Shown in pieces: positions 1 through 5,527 of a stretch of DNA of 25,926 nucleotides. The stretch comes from a virus: positions 1-25,926 of IMG/VR virus record IMGVR_UViG_3300027754_000382; one strand, given 5' to 3'. A program made the translations under genes and the position numbers. Numbering within the stretch: the stretch's first letter is position 1; every line of letters begins with the position of its first letter. The notes beneath the pieces were generated by a model that was not told the origin of the DNA, did no database searches, and saw nothing but the letters and a program-made list of their open reading frames with translations.

Positions 1-567
1 TTCGGCCTGCTCAATTTTCTTAATGGCATCCTCCAGATCAAATTTTGGAGCATCCAACAAAATTTGCTTCGGCTCAGTCCACGGAACAACTTCAACAGTG
101 GGGGATTGCTGCATATCCTGAACTTCCTCGGGCGTGTACACGCCCCCAGTTGCTGCTGGGAAAACCATTCTTACCCCTTCACTTACAACCCTCGCGCGAA
201 GCATGTTTCGTGGATAATTTTTCCAGATTGCCTTATCCGCTAATCCGGCTTTTTTAGCCCGTTCTATGGTCCAGTCAATTGTCACCGAACCCCCTTGTGG
301 GTGGGTGAATTTTGCTTCGACTTTCTCGTCGGAATAAACCATCCACTCTACACGGCCGCCGGATTCTTGAAACCGGCGAAGCATTGCCTCGCTCTTCATT
401 GATGGCTTGCCGCCAATAAGATTGTAATCGCGGCAGGCAGCACCGGGATGAAGTCCCTCGGCCTGCGCAAGGACCATAAGGGTCATTGCCTGCTGGGGGG
501 TGTTGATACTGAACATTCCACTCGACGCAATGTCTTGCGCGAGACTTCTGAGGTCATTGTATTGCAT
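1..567 (-). CDS. recT: RecT-like single-strand DNA annealing protein (C-terminus cut by window edge)
   Basis: The reading frame stays open from the ATG at 565-567 to the window edge, giving 189 residues. The protein resembles phage RecT-family annealing proteins: it has a stretch around residues 30-50 (AQAEGLHPGAACRDYNLIGG), a following K-S-E-A-M-L-R-R-F segment, the HPQGGSV-T-I-D-W segment, then NYPRNMLRARVVSEG and GVYTPEEVQD, a pattern I know from these phage recombinases. RecT proteins coat and anneal single-stranded DNA made by a partner 5'-3' exonuclease. The start lies five bases after the stop of the upstream nuclease gene, so the two form an exonuclease-annealase pair. The C-terminus is outside the window, so total length cannot be compared with the family. 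Family membership is likely, but the RecT versus Bet label is uncertain without a search. Confidence 0.8.
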   Translation of the reverse strand, partial: MQYNDLRSLAQDIASSGMFSINTPQQAMTLMVLAQAEGLHPGAACRDYNLIGGKPSMKSEAMLRRFQESGGRVEWMVYSDEKVEAKFTHPQGGSVTIDWTIERAKKAGLADKAIWKNYPRNMLRARVVSEGVRMVFPAATGGVYTPEEVQDMQQSPTVEVVPWTEPKQILLDAPKFDLEDAIKKIEQAE

Positions 568-572
568 AGTTT

Positions 573-1379
573 TTATCTGTGGTTTTTCGCGAACCAGTTT
601 GGAAGCGAAAGGGGTTGCAGTTCGCCAGAATATGCTGGCCAAACGCCGGTGTCGAGACACTCGGCAAAAGTTTTTAAATCCTGCCGGTAAAGTTTCCGGC
701 CAACGTCAATGAATTCATCATCCGCAACAAACGCGGCGGAGAGGTATGGTGCATCTTTTTCAACCACCATAAATACGAACGAATTGACCTCGGCCCCAGC
801 TTGTCTCAATCCGTCGAGGTAAAACGCTGCCTGAACTGCATAACGGTACGAGACACAATCTTTTTGAAACGATTCAGCGGTTGCTCTTCCTGAAGTGGTT
901 TTCAGATCGAACACGATTCCATCCGTGCGGATGGCGTCCGGCCTTGCTCGGCAGGAGACACCGGTCTCTGAGTCTTTCCAAAAAACGGAATGCTCGATTC
1001 CGATTTCACCCGCAAGAAGCTCCGCGCATGCTCTGTTTCTAAAAATCGAATTACGCATTTCTGTCAGTTGCGAGAACTCATCCTGACTGATGATTTCTTT
1101 TCCGGTCGCAGAGGCTTCGGCGTATGCCGCTTTGCCGTCCTTAGTCCGGCGATCGACATCCAGAATCATCGTTTCGTCCGCAAGTTTTTGCGGTTCCAAA
1201 ACCGCAAGATGAACAAGCGTTCCCCATCGAAGTGCCGCCGATTTTTCGGATTTTTTATTTTGCAGACTCCACAAGTAAAGTGCTGGGGCTTGGGCAATTT
1301 TGTCCAAACCATGCTTTGAAATTGTGGTGAGATCTGAGTGATATTGAGAGGACGGTAAGTCCGTGATGATTTGTGCCAT
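573..1379 (-). CDS. RecE-like PD-(D/E)XK exonuclease
   Basis: A 268-residue protein with the layout of phage RecE C-terminal or YqaJ-like nucleases. Visible motifs, numbered from the ATG at 1379, are WGTLVH near residues 52-57, then R-A-R-P-D148 and F-D158-L-K160-T-T, matching the metal-binding Asp, D-x-K core, followed by the helix with Y-A-V-Q183 and Y187. Such enzymes degrade the 5' strand of duplex ends and hand the 3' strand to an annealase, here the RecT-like gene five bases downstream. I chose the ATG at 1379 because the longer alternative uses a TTG at 1413-1415 that lies inside the candidate operator. No clear Shine-Dalgarno sequence precedes either start. The gene diverges from the HTH gene at 1438. 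Confidence 0.85.
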   Translation of the reverse strand: MAQIITDLPSSQYHSDLTTISKHGLDKIAQAPALYLWSLQNKKSEKSAALRWGTLVHLAVLEPQKLADETMILDVDRRTKDGKAAYAEASATGKEIISQDEFSQLTEMRNSIFRNRACAELLAGEIGIEHSVFWKDSETGVSCRARPDAIRTDGIVFDLKTTSGRATAESFQKDCVSYRYAVQAAFYLDGLRQAGAEVNSFVFMVVEKDAPYLSAAFVADDEFIDVGRKLYRQDLKTFAECLDTGVWPAYSGELQPLSLPNWFAKNHR

Positions 1380-1400
1380 GAAAAAAGCTTTAAAAAAAAT

Positions 1401-1444
1401 CTTGCTGCGATGCAAGTGATTTGTTCAACTTGCATCCATGCACA
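1401..1444. promoter_or_regulatory. Dyad-rich operator candidate in the divergent intergenic region
   Basis: A perfect 8-base inverted repeat, GATGCAAG at 1409-1416 and CTTGCATC at 1429-1436, is separated by 12 bases. CTTGC at 1401-1405 pairs with GCAAG at 1412-1416, and TGCATCCATGCA at 1431-1442 is a further dyad that covers the ATG of the HTH gene. There are thus up to four half-sites built on the core TTGCAT. The array lies between the leftward nuclease gene and the rightward HTH gene, where a small phage regulator would bind. Binding is inferred. I see no convincing sigma-70 hexamers, so promoters are not placed. Confidence 0.55.
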
Positions 1445-1629
1445 ACTTCGCAATGAGGTTCGTCGCCGAACTCGACGAGAAAAGGGAGATGCTTGGTGTT
1501 TCCCGAAAAAAATGGCTGAAAAAAAGCGGTGTGGCCGAATCTACCTTTTATCGGTGGATGGCTGGAGAAACGCACCCAAACACAAAAACCGTTGTCCGGC
1601 TTGAAAAAGCCTTAAAAAAAACCAAATGA
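1438..1629 (+). CDS. Small HTH (Cro/XRE-like) regulator candidate
   Basis: A 63-residue basic protein. Residues about 20-44 (VSRKKWLKKSGVAESTFYRW and on) read as a helix-turn-helix: a first helix with S-R-K-K-W-L, a G-V-A turn, and a recognition helix S-T-F-Y-R-W. P-N-T-K-T-V-V-R-L-E-K-A-L-K follows as a typical third or fourth helix of short Cro/XRE proteins. It is the first gene of the rightward operon and sits on the dyad array at 1401-1444, so it is probably an autoregulator of this divergent unit; that is inference. No ribosome-binding site precedes the ATG, and the operator dyad overlaps it, so the message may be leaderless. An internal ATG at 1453 is the alternative start. Confidence 0.7.
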   Translation: MHNFAMRFVAELDEKREMLGVSRKKWLKKSGVAESTFYRWMAGETHPNTKTVVRLEKALKKTK

Positions 1630-1841
1630 AACACAAAATCAACGAAGTCCACATTGGCAGACATTTCCTGTCTGCAAAAGATGATTGGTCATTAACGAAA
1701 GATGATGCGTTGGCATTCATCCAGTTGCTCTCAGTCCTCGGCGTTGATGCTGAGTACTCATGTTCGTCAGCACCAACAACGGTGCCAGATGATGTCATGC
1801 TCGAAGCGGTTAGCCTCTTTTTCTATCAATCATGGAAATAA
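1626..1841 (+). CDS. Hypothetical small protein
   Basis: 71 residues, not recognised. The start overlaps the stop of the HTH gene in an ATGA quartet, indicating translational coupling. The protein is mostly polar with a central helix-like stretch (K-D-D-A-L-A-F-I-Q-L-L) and no Cys pairs, membrane segment or catalytic motif that I can name. It belongs to a run of ten coupled early genes, and its role cannot be deduced. Confidence 0.6.
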   Translation: MKHKINEVHIGRHFLSAKDDWSLTKDDALAFIQLLSVLGVDAEYSCSSAPTTVPDDVMLEAVSLFFYQSWK

Positions 1842-2050
1842 ATCCTTTCACCGGGCGGCCCAATCCTCCTTCGCAGGAAAAAACAGCTTGGCTGTTTTTT
1901 GGGTTCCTGTTTTTGGCATGCGTCGATGTTTACGTGATCCGAAATCTCGGGTTTCAGTTTTTCGATGCGCTGGTTGTTGTTGGCCTCGCGATGATCTCGT
2001 GCTTGGGCATGCTAGCGTGTGCCGTGAAAATCAATAAAGGAGACCAATGA
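1832..2050 (+). CDS. Small membrane protein with two predicted transmembrane segments
   Basis: 72 residues. Two hydrophobic segments are visible, about residues 19-36 (AWLFFGFLFLACVDVYVI) and 44-66 (FDALVVVGLAMISCLGMLAC), with a polar Pro-rich N-terminus and a short charged C-terminus. It overlaps the preceding gene by ten bases and shares an ATGA with the following gene. Small inner-membrane proteins in early phage operons often act in superinfection exclusion or host modulation, but nothing in the sequence shows that here. The function is unknown. Confidence 0.6.
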   Translation: MEINPFTGRPNPPSQEKTAWLFFGFLFLACVDVYVIRNLGFQFFDALVVVGLAMISCLGMLACAVKINKGDQ

Positions 2051-2346
2051 TCTCAGACAACGAATTCAATTCAGACCTCGATGATGATGTGGCAACTGCT
2101 TATTTCGAGGTATTGCATCCAAAAGTGCTGGCAAAAAAATTAAAACAACACGCACAGGAGTGCATTGATGGACCCATTATGACTGTTGCTGCCCACGTAA
2201 TCGACAATTTGCACGAGGCTCTCAAACAGGCAACCAAGCGAAATGAAAAACTTGAGCGCTTATTGGTGGAGATGATCCATCATCTCCACCCAGAATTAAC
2301 TCCAGAGCAAATTGCTGCTCGAGTTCTGAGGGAGGTGGGCGAATGA
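2047..2346 (+). CDS. Hypothetical helical early protein
   Basis: 99 residues, acidic at the N-terminus, then strongly helical. A coiled-coil-like stretch runs about residues 54-78, with Leu spaced through N-L-H-E-A-L-K-Q-A-T-K-R-N-E-K-L-E-R-L-L. The end, L-T-P-E-Q-I-A-A-R-V-L-R-E, resembles a small helical module. GGAG lies just upstream of the ATG (about 2039-2042), and the start overlaps the preceding stop by four bases. It is not recognised; oligomerisation through the helix is likely but no function follows. Confidence 0.65.
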   Translation: MISDNEFNSDLDDDVATAYFEVLHPKVLAKKLKQHAQECIDGPIMTVAAHVIDNLHEALKQATKRNEKLERLLVEMIHHLHPELTPEQIAARVLREVGE

Positions 2347-2510
2347 ATTTCCTACGTGACCATCAATGGAAACTCGACGCCATGAGTGAACCAGAGAACG
2401 AAACTCCGGATTGCGAAGATTGCGGCGAAATAATGCACAAAGATCTGTTCGGGGAATGGCTTTGCGCGGCATGTGAACAAAAGAAGGAGCAAGAAAATGA
2501 TCGGCAATAA
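2343..2510 (+). CDS. Small zinc-ribbon-like protein
   Basis: A 55-residue protein starting at the ATG that overlaps the previous stop (ATGA). It carries two Cys pairs, C24-E-D-C27 and C41-A-A-C44, with 13 residues between them. That is the spacing of a treble-clef or zinc-ribbon zinc site, with an acidic first half. Its end overlaps the next gene by 14 bases. Small proteins of this type are frequent in phage early operons and may bind nucleic acid or host proteins. The zinc site is inferred from Cys spacing; the function is unknown. Confidence 0.6.
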   Translation: MNFLRDHQWKLDAMSEPENETPDCEDCGEIMHKDLFGEWLCAACEQKKEQENDRQ

Positions 2511-2790
2511 ATACAGGGATCTCGTCGGAGTAGAATTTGAACTAATCGCCATTCACGGCAGTCGTTCATGGGCAAAATATTCAAATGGGTATGTCACTCA
2601 AATTGACCTAACAAATTGTGTTTTCGTTCAGGAATCGGTCCAAGGCCGCTTATTTGAGGCAGCAAGGGCACTGCGCGACCGGTTAAAGGTGAGGATAGCG
2701 GACGATTTAACCGCTCGCCCCGGGGAACGGTCCGCCTTGCTTGAGTTTGATGTTCTCGAGGCGGAGATTTGCCGAAAGGAGGTTTTGTGA
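2497..2790 (+). CDS. Hypothetical early protein
   Basis: 97 residues from the ATG at 2497. I preferred this start to an in-frame GTG at 2473 because AAGGAG lies a few bases upstream of 2497. The N-terminal half alternates hydrophobic and polar residues, suggesting beta strands (G-V-E-F-E-L-I-A-I, G-Y-V-T-Q-I-D-L). The C-terminal half is helical and charged. It overlaps the zinc-ribbon gene by 14 bases and the next gene by four (GTGA). The family is not recognised. Confidence 0.6.
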   Translation: MIGNKYRDLVGVEFELIAIHGSRSWAKYSNGYVTQIDLTNCVFVQESVQGRLFEAARALRDRLKVRIADDLTARPGERSALLEFDVLEAEICRKEVL

Positions 2791-2963
2791 ACGATTATTT
2801 AGACCCAGATCACTGGATAAATGGCGGTGAACTACACTGCCCGATTGAAGTGAGGCAACGAGATGAGGCAGTCGAGTTGCTACGAGAAATCCTCGACGGC
2901 ACCTGCATTTTGGATGAATGGGTCAGCAAAGCAAAAAAATTAGTTAGTGAGGTTGCAAAATGA
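2787..2963 (+). CDS. Hypothetical small acidic protein
   Basis: 58 residues starting at a GTG at 2787. A near-perfect Shine-Dalgarno sequence, AAAGGAGG at about 2776-2783, lies at the right distance and decides this start over an upstream TTG. The start overlaps the previous stop (GTGA) and the end overlaps the next gene (ATGA). The protein is acidic and mainly helical (R-D-E-A-V-E-L-L-R-E-I-L-D) with no recognised motif. Confidence 0.6.
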   Translation: MNDYLDPDHWINGGELHCPIEVRQRDEAVELLREILDGTCILDEWVSKAKKLVSEVAK

Positions 2964-3223
2964 CTGACGAAGCAGAATTTATTGTGCTGGAATCTGAGAT
3001 TGAAGATCTCAGGCAGGCGTTACACGACGCTCGAATAGAAAATAGTGCTCAGGCTGCATTGCTTGAGCAAGCAAGAAAACATCGTCCAGAGCCATCTCGG
3101 CTCGAGATTGCGGCAATGGCTATGCAGGGATTACTTGCAAGTGGAGACATAATTATAGATGTCGGCGGAACAGCAGTTAAATATGCAGATGCACTTATGA
3201 ATGCAGCAAAGGAGGCAAAATGA
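2960..3223 (+). CDS. Hypothetical early protein with N-terminal coiled coil
   Basis: 87 residues. Residues about 5-42 form a heptad-like acidic helix (L-E-S-E-I-E-D-L-R-Q-A-L, then A-A-L-L-E-Q-A-R-K). The second half contains A-M-A-M-Q-G-L-L-A-S-G and a short alanine-rich helix. It overlaps both neighbours by four bases. I recognise no family; a small oligomeric accessory protein is plausible. Confidence 0.6.
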   Translation: MTDEAEFIVLESEIEDLRQALHDARIENSAQAALLEQARKHRPEPSRLEIAAMAMQGLLASGDIIIDVGGTAVKYADALMNAAKEAK

Positions 3224-3315
3224 CCGACGAAAAAATCAACGCTGCGATTGCCGAGGAGCGCCAACGGGCGGAGGCGTTTCTAAGAGTGCTTGGGAAATGG
3301 GAGGAGTCTGAATGA
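3220..3315 (+). CDS. Very small hypothetical protein (31 residues)
   Basis: A 31-residue frame starting MTDEKINAAIAEERQRAEAF, preceded by a strong AAAGGAGG and overlapping both neighbours by four bases in ATGA quartets. The first three residues (M-T-D-E) repeat the beginning of the previous gene. It is a single charged amphipathic helix ending in W-E-E-S-E. Its position in an unbroken coupled operon and its ribosome-binding site support translation. The function is unknown. Confidence 0.5.
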   Translation: MTDEKINAAIAEERQRAEAFLRVLGKWEESE

Positions 3316-3749
3316 GCAACGGAACAATAAACGGCCAATCATACGTTTCAGTCCGCCGCCACTGGAATAAATGGGACGACTGGTTAGAGCAGGGACGTGA
3401 TCAAGAAACCGGCACTAAATTTGACCCGATAAGTTTTCGAGCGGCAATTGAAGCCGCAAAGGCGAAAGGTCAGATAAAATATGGTCCGGTTGAAAATTTG
3501 TGCCGCAATTGCAACGTGGTGGTACGAGAAAATCGTACACATTGCGAGCTGTGCGCGGCGTATTTTACGGACCTAAAAAAACGAGCGAATGATATCGTCA
3601 CAAGAACCTGTCCGGAATGCGGTAAGCAGTTTCAGAAACGATTGAAGGCCAGAAATGTGGTTTGCTCAGAGCCATGTCGTGAAAAACGACATACCAAGCA
3701 AAGGCGAGGATGTCACCCGCCTCCTCCAATACGAGGTACAGAATATTAA
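3312..3749 (+). CDS. Cys-rich protein with two zinc-binding candidates
   Basis: 145 residues. Two Cys clusters are visible: C64-R-N-C67 with C78-E-L-C81, and C100-P-E-C103 with C118 and C122. These are two probable zinc ribbons or treble clefs in the second half, and C134 is extra. The N-terminal third is Trp-rich (H-W-N-K-W-D-D-W-L). The tail is basic and proline-rich. The second cluster, R-T-C-P-E-C-G-K-Q-F, resembles zinc fingers of DNA- or RNA-binding proteins and of some phage HNH-type proteins, but I see no HNH catalytic His. It is the last gene of the rightward operon, with an ATGA start overlap, and faces the late operon tail-to-tail. The function is unknown. Confidence 0.65.
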   Translation: MSNGTINGQSYVSVRRHWNKWDDWLEQGRDQETGTKFDPISFRAAIEAAKAKGQIKYGPVENLCRNCNVVVRENRTHCELCAAYFTDLKKRANDIVTRTCPECGKQFQKRLKARNVVCSEPCREKRHTKQRRGCHPPPPIRGTEY

Positions 3750-3790
3750 TTCTGGCTTCCACCGTTTTTTGAACGCCAGCACCTGATTAA

Positions 3791-3846
3791 GAAGCGATTG
3801 GTCCGCCAGATGCCCGTGAGAACAACCGACGGCCAAGAATCGCTTC
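3791..3846. repeat. Inverted repeat between convergent operons
   Basis: GAAGCGATT at 3791-3799 is the exact reverse complement of AATCGCTTC at 3838-3846, with 38 bases between. It lies in the 112-base gap between the stop of the rightward operon (3749) and the stop of the leftward late operon (3862), where a bidirectional terminator would be expected. The loop is long and no U-tract follows on either strand, so a classical intrinsic terminator is not shown. Confidence 0.3.
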
Positions 3847-3861
3847 CATTTGCGGACGACG

Positions 3862-4233
3862 TTAGCCATTTGCCTTGCGCCGCTTTGGCAACTGACAAGC
3901 AGTACTTACAAGTTGCTTTTTCAACTTCCGAGGATTGCTCGGTACTTGTTTCGAAGCGATGAACTGGCAGTAGTGCCAATGAGCCCCCAACAAAAACGTC
4001 ATCGAGATGCCGAAATTTGTGAGAATCTCGCTTGGTGCCGGAGTCGATAGCGTGAGCAGGTTCCAACAACTCCCAGCCATCAGCGTCGAAAGCGCCAATT
4101 TTCCGGCGATTGCGCGAAACTTGTCCTTGTGAATTGGAGAATTTTCACGCCCAAAAACGAAAATCACGATCGCGATGATCGTAATTACGTTAATCGTGTT
4201 TGCTGCCGCGTTGAGTACGGTGGGGAGGTTCAT
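3862..4233 (-). CDS. Membrane protein with basic C-terminal tail, holin-like
   Basis: 123 residues. Three hydrophobic segments are visible at about residues 11-28 (ANTINVITIIAIVIFVFG), 42-62 and 68-92, followed by a strongly basic tail rich in Lys and Arg. Small size, three membrane spans and a positively charged C-terminus are the usual features of class I holins. It is the last gene of the late operon and overlaps the preceding membrane-protein gene by 44 bases. It could be the pore-forming holin, an antiholin, or another envelope protein. I do not recognise a specific family. Confidence 0.6.
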   Translation of the reverse strand: MNLPTVLNAAANTINVITIIAIVIFVFGRENSPIHKDKFRAIAGKLALSTLMAGSCWNLLTLSTPAPSEILTNFGISMTFLLGAHWHYCQFIASKQVPSNPRKLKKQLVSTACQLPKRRKANG

Positions 4234-4516
4234 GCGTTGCAGTTTCTCCGATAAAACGTGTGGCTATTTTCTCAACCGCTTTAAGCCCGCCAAATCCCAG
4301 CAGGAACGCGATTGCATATCCGCTGTCGTTGGGGTCTAGCTTCGTGATTTTTAGCACAATCGGCGTCATGTAATTCGCGCTGGCAGCCCCGCCAACAATG
4401 GAAATCGTGGTCTGTCCTATCGTTGCTGCTGCCCGCTTGGTGGTCATTAAAACCGCGCCAAAAAGGCCAGCGACAAGGAAGCCAACGCGAATGCCTATGC
4501 TTTCAAGGTCAATCAT
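4190..4516 (-). CDS. Small membrane protein, second holin candidate
   Basis: 108 residues from the ATG at 4514-4516, which overlaps the stop of the 3TM holin gene in an ATGA; the longer upstream frame is a shadow of that gene. Hydrophobic segments are at about residues 10-24 (RVGFLVAGLFGAVLM), 36-56 and 66-84 (GYAIAFLLGFGGLKAVEKI). Gly- and Ala-rich helices such as G-G-A-A-S-A-N fit tight helix packing in the membrane. The C-terminus is polar with His and Arg. The neighbours are an endolysin and two other membrane proteins, so a lysis or antiholin role is likely. Confidence 0.65.
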   Translation of the reverse strand: MIDLESIGIRVGFLVAGLFGAVLMTTKRAAATIGQTTISIVGGAASANYMTPIVLKITKLDPNDSGYAIAFLLGFGGLKAVEKIATRFIGETATHEPPHRTQRGSKHD

Positions 4517-4992
4517 TTTGAAGGTGGAGTTTGTTGGTGAGAGGCACCAAAATAAAACGAGATGACGCACCCCCACGACGTGCTGAGGGCGCCCAGGAGC
4601 AACGTCAGCCCGGGATTGTCCCACAGTTTTAGATCGCCAGTCATTAGGCCCATTAGGATTCCAAAAAAGCCAAGCGTAACAACGCACGCCAACGCTGCCG
4701 GCGTCCAAGATCCAGTGGCGGATTGCATCTGTCTGGCACTGCTTCGATCTTGCATTTCGAGATTTGCAAGTTCGATCCCCATTTCCTTCAGCTTCAATTC
4801 GAGTTCTGCATCGGCCTTTTTAATCGCCGCCAACTGCTCTGCCGTAAGCGTGTTTTTCTGGAGCGCATTCGTGACTGCATTCACCGTTTTCTCACCGCCT
4901 AGGATGTCTCCAAGTGCCTGAGCTGCGATGCCTCCTAATGGGCCTCCCAGCAGCGTTCCGACCGTTGGTGCTATTTTTTTAAGCCACTCCAT
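4513..4992 (-). CDS. 3TM-type holin (GTA_holin_3TM-like)
   Basis: 159 residues from the ATG at 4992; a TTG two codons earlier is the alternative. The N-terminus is a Gly-rich hydrophobic stretch (TVGTLLGGPLGGIAAQALG). A charged coiled-coil-like helix of about residues 40-85 follows, then D-R-S-S-A-R and two C-terminal membrane segments (AALACVVTLGFFGILMGLM, and LTLLLGALSTSWGCVISFYFG). This order matches the 3TM holins found in gene transfer agents and phages of Gram-negative bacteria. It overlaps the endolysin gene by 14 bases, and the adjacent endolysin has no export signal, so a holin is required. Confidence 0.75.
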   Translation of the reverse strand: MEWLKKIAPTVGTLLGGPLGGIAAQALGDILGGEKTVNAVTNALQKNTLTAEQLAAIKKADAELELKLKEMGIELANLEMQDRSSARQMQSATGSWTPAALACVVTLGFFGILMGLMTGDLKLWDNPGLTLLLGALSTSWGCVISFYFGASHQQTPPSK

Positions 4993-5527
4993 TTGCAAAT
5001 TCTTTTTTTAGGTCTTGCGTTCTGTTTAGCCACCCTTTCAGAAACTTTGCCATTGCAGGCTTTTGTTGCGCCAGTGCTTTGTAAAAATCTTCGCGAGCGT
5101 GAACAATCGACAACGCCGCCACTTCTGGACCGACGTCAACAATCCACTCGCCCACTGCTGCCGACGTATTAGGCCCCCATGCTCCATCCTCCACTGCGGT
5201 GCCTGCAAGTCGCTGGAAAAATCGAGTTGTTTGCCCCTTGCCGACGTTTACCGCAGAATCGAACGCCACGAGATTTACGGGCCATGGTAAGACGTCACAG
5301 CCGTAGTCCAGCCAATAGTGAGTCGAGTAAATATCACCCGCCTCTTCGACTGTGAGCCGCGCAACTTCTGGCCCGTGCGTGCGTGCGTCTAAGCCGAATT
5401 TTGTGACGCCGCCGGGATCATCTGGATCGTTTTCAGCAATCGCAAAATCATAATCTCCGTGATGGCCTTTCTCGAAAACAGTTTCCCAGCGTAGGACAAA
5501 ATCTAAGGCGCGTTGAAAGTCGCTCAT
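4979..5527 (-). CDS. Endolysin, GH108-type N-acetylmuramidase
   Basis: 182 residues. The N-terminal domain has the GH108 pattern: a helix ending in R-W-E15, the candidate catalytic Glu, then N-D-P-D-D-P-G-G40-V-T-K-F-G, and later W-P-V-N-L-V-A-F-D-S-A-V-N-V-G, the usual conserved segment. The C-terminal third (G-A-W-G-P-N-T, then H-A-R-E-D-F-Y-K) fits the small peptidoglycan-binding domain normally fused to GH108. It hydrolyses glycan strands of peptidoglycan to release virions. No signal peptide or membrane anchor is present, so release depends on a holin. About ten extra residues (F-E-K-G-H-H-G-D-Y) lie between E15 and the DPGG motif compared with the usual E-G-G-Y form. The start overlaps the upstream stop in an ATGA. 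Confidence 0.9.
   Translation of the reverse strand: MSDFQRALDFVLRWETVFEKGHHGDYDFAIAENDPDDPGGVTKFGLDARTHGPEVARLTVEEAGDIYSTHYWLDYGCDVLPWPVNLVAFDSAVNVGKGQTTRFFQRLAGTAVEDGAWGPNTSAAVGEWIVDVGPEVAALSIVHAREDFYKALAQQKPAMAKFLKGWLNRTQDLKKEFANGVA

Noticed and set aside
448-712. Two plus-strand frames of 70-80 residues
   Set aside because: They are antisense to the RecT-like and RecE-like genes, which have clear family motifs.
1380-1415. TTG start adding 12 residues to the RecE-like nuclease
   Set aside because: The extension lies in the operator dyads, has an unlikely Phe/Lys-rich sequence, and the ATG at 1379 gives a normal N-terminus.
3746-4069. Open frame of 107 residues on the minus strand at the end of the late region
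   Set aside because: It overlaps the three-span membrane protein at 3862-4233 in another frame, has no membrane or domain pattern, and starts inside that gene. The membrane protein is far more gene-like.
4562-4921. Plus-strand frame of 119 residues
   Set aside because: It is antisense to the 3TM holin, with Ser/Pro-rich composition typical of a shadow frame.
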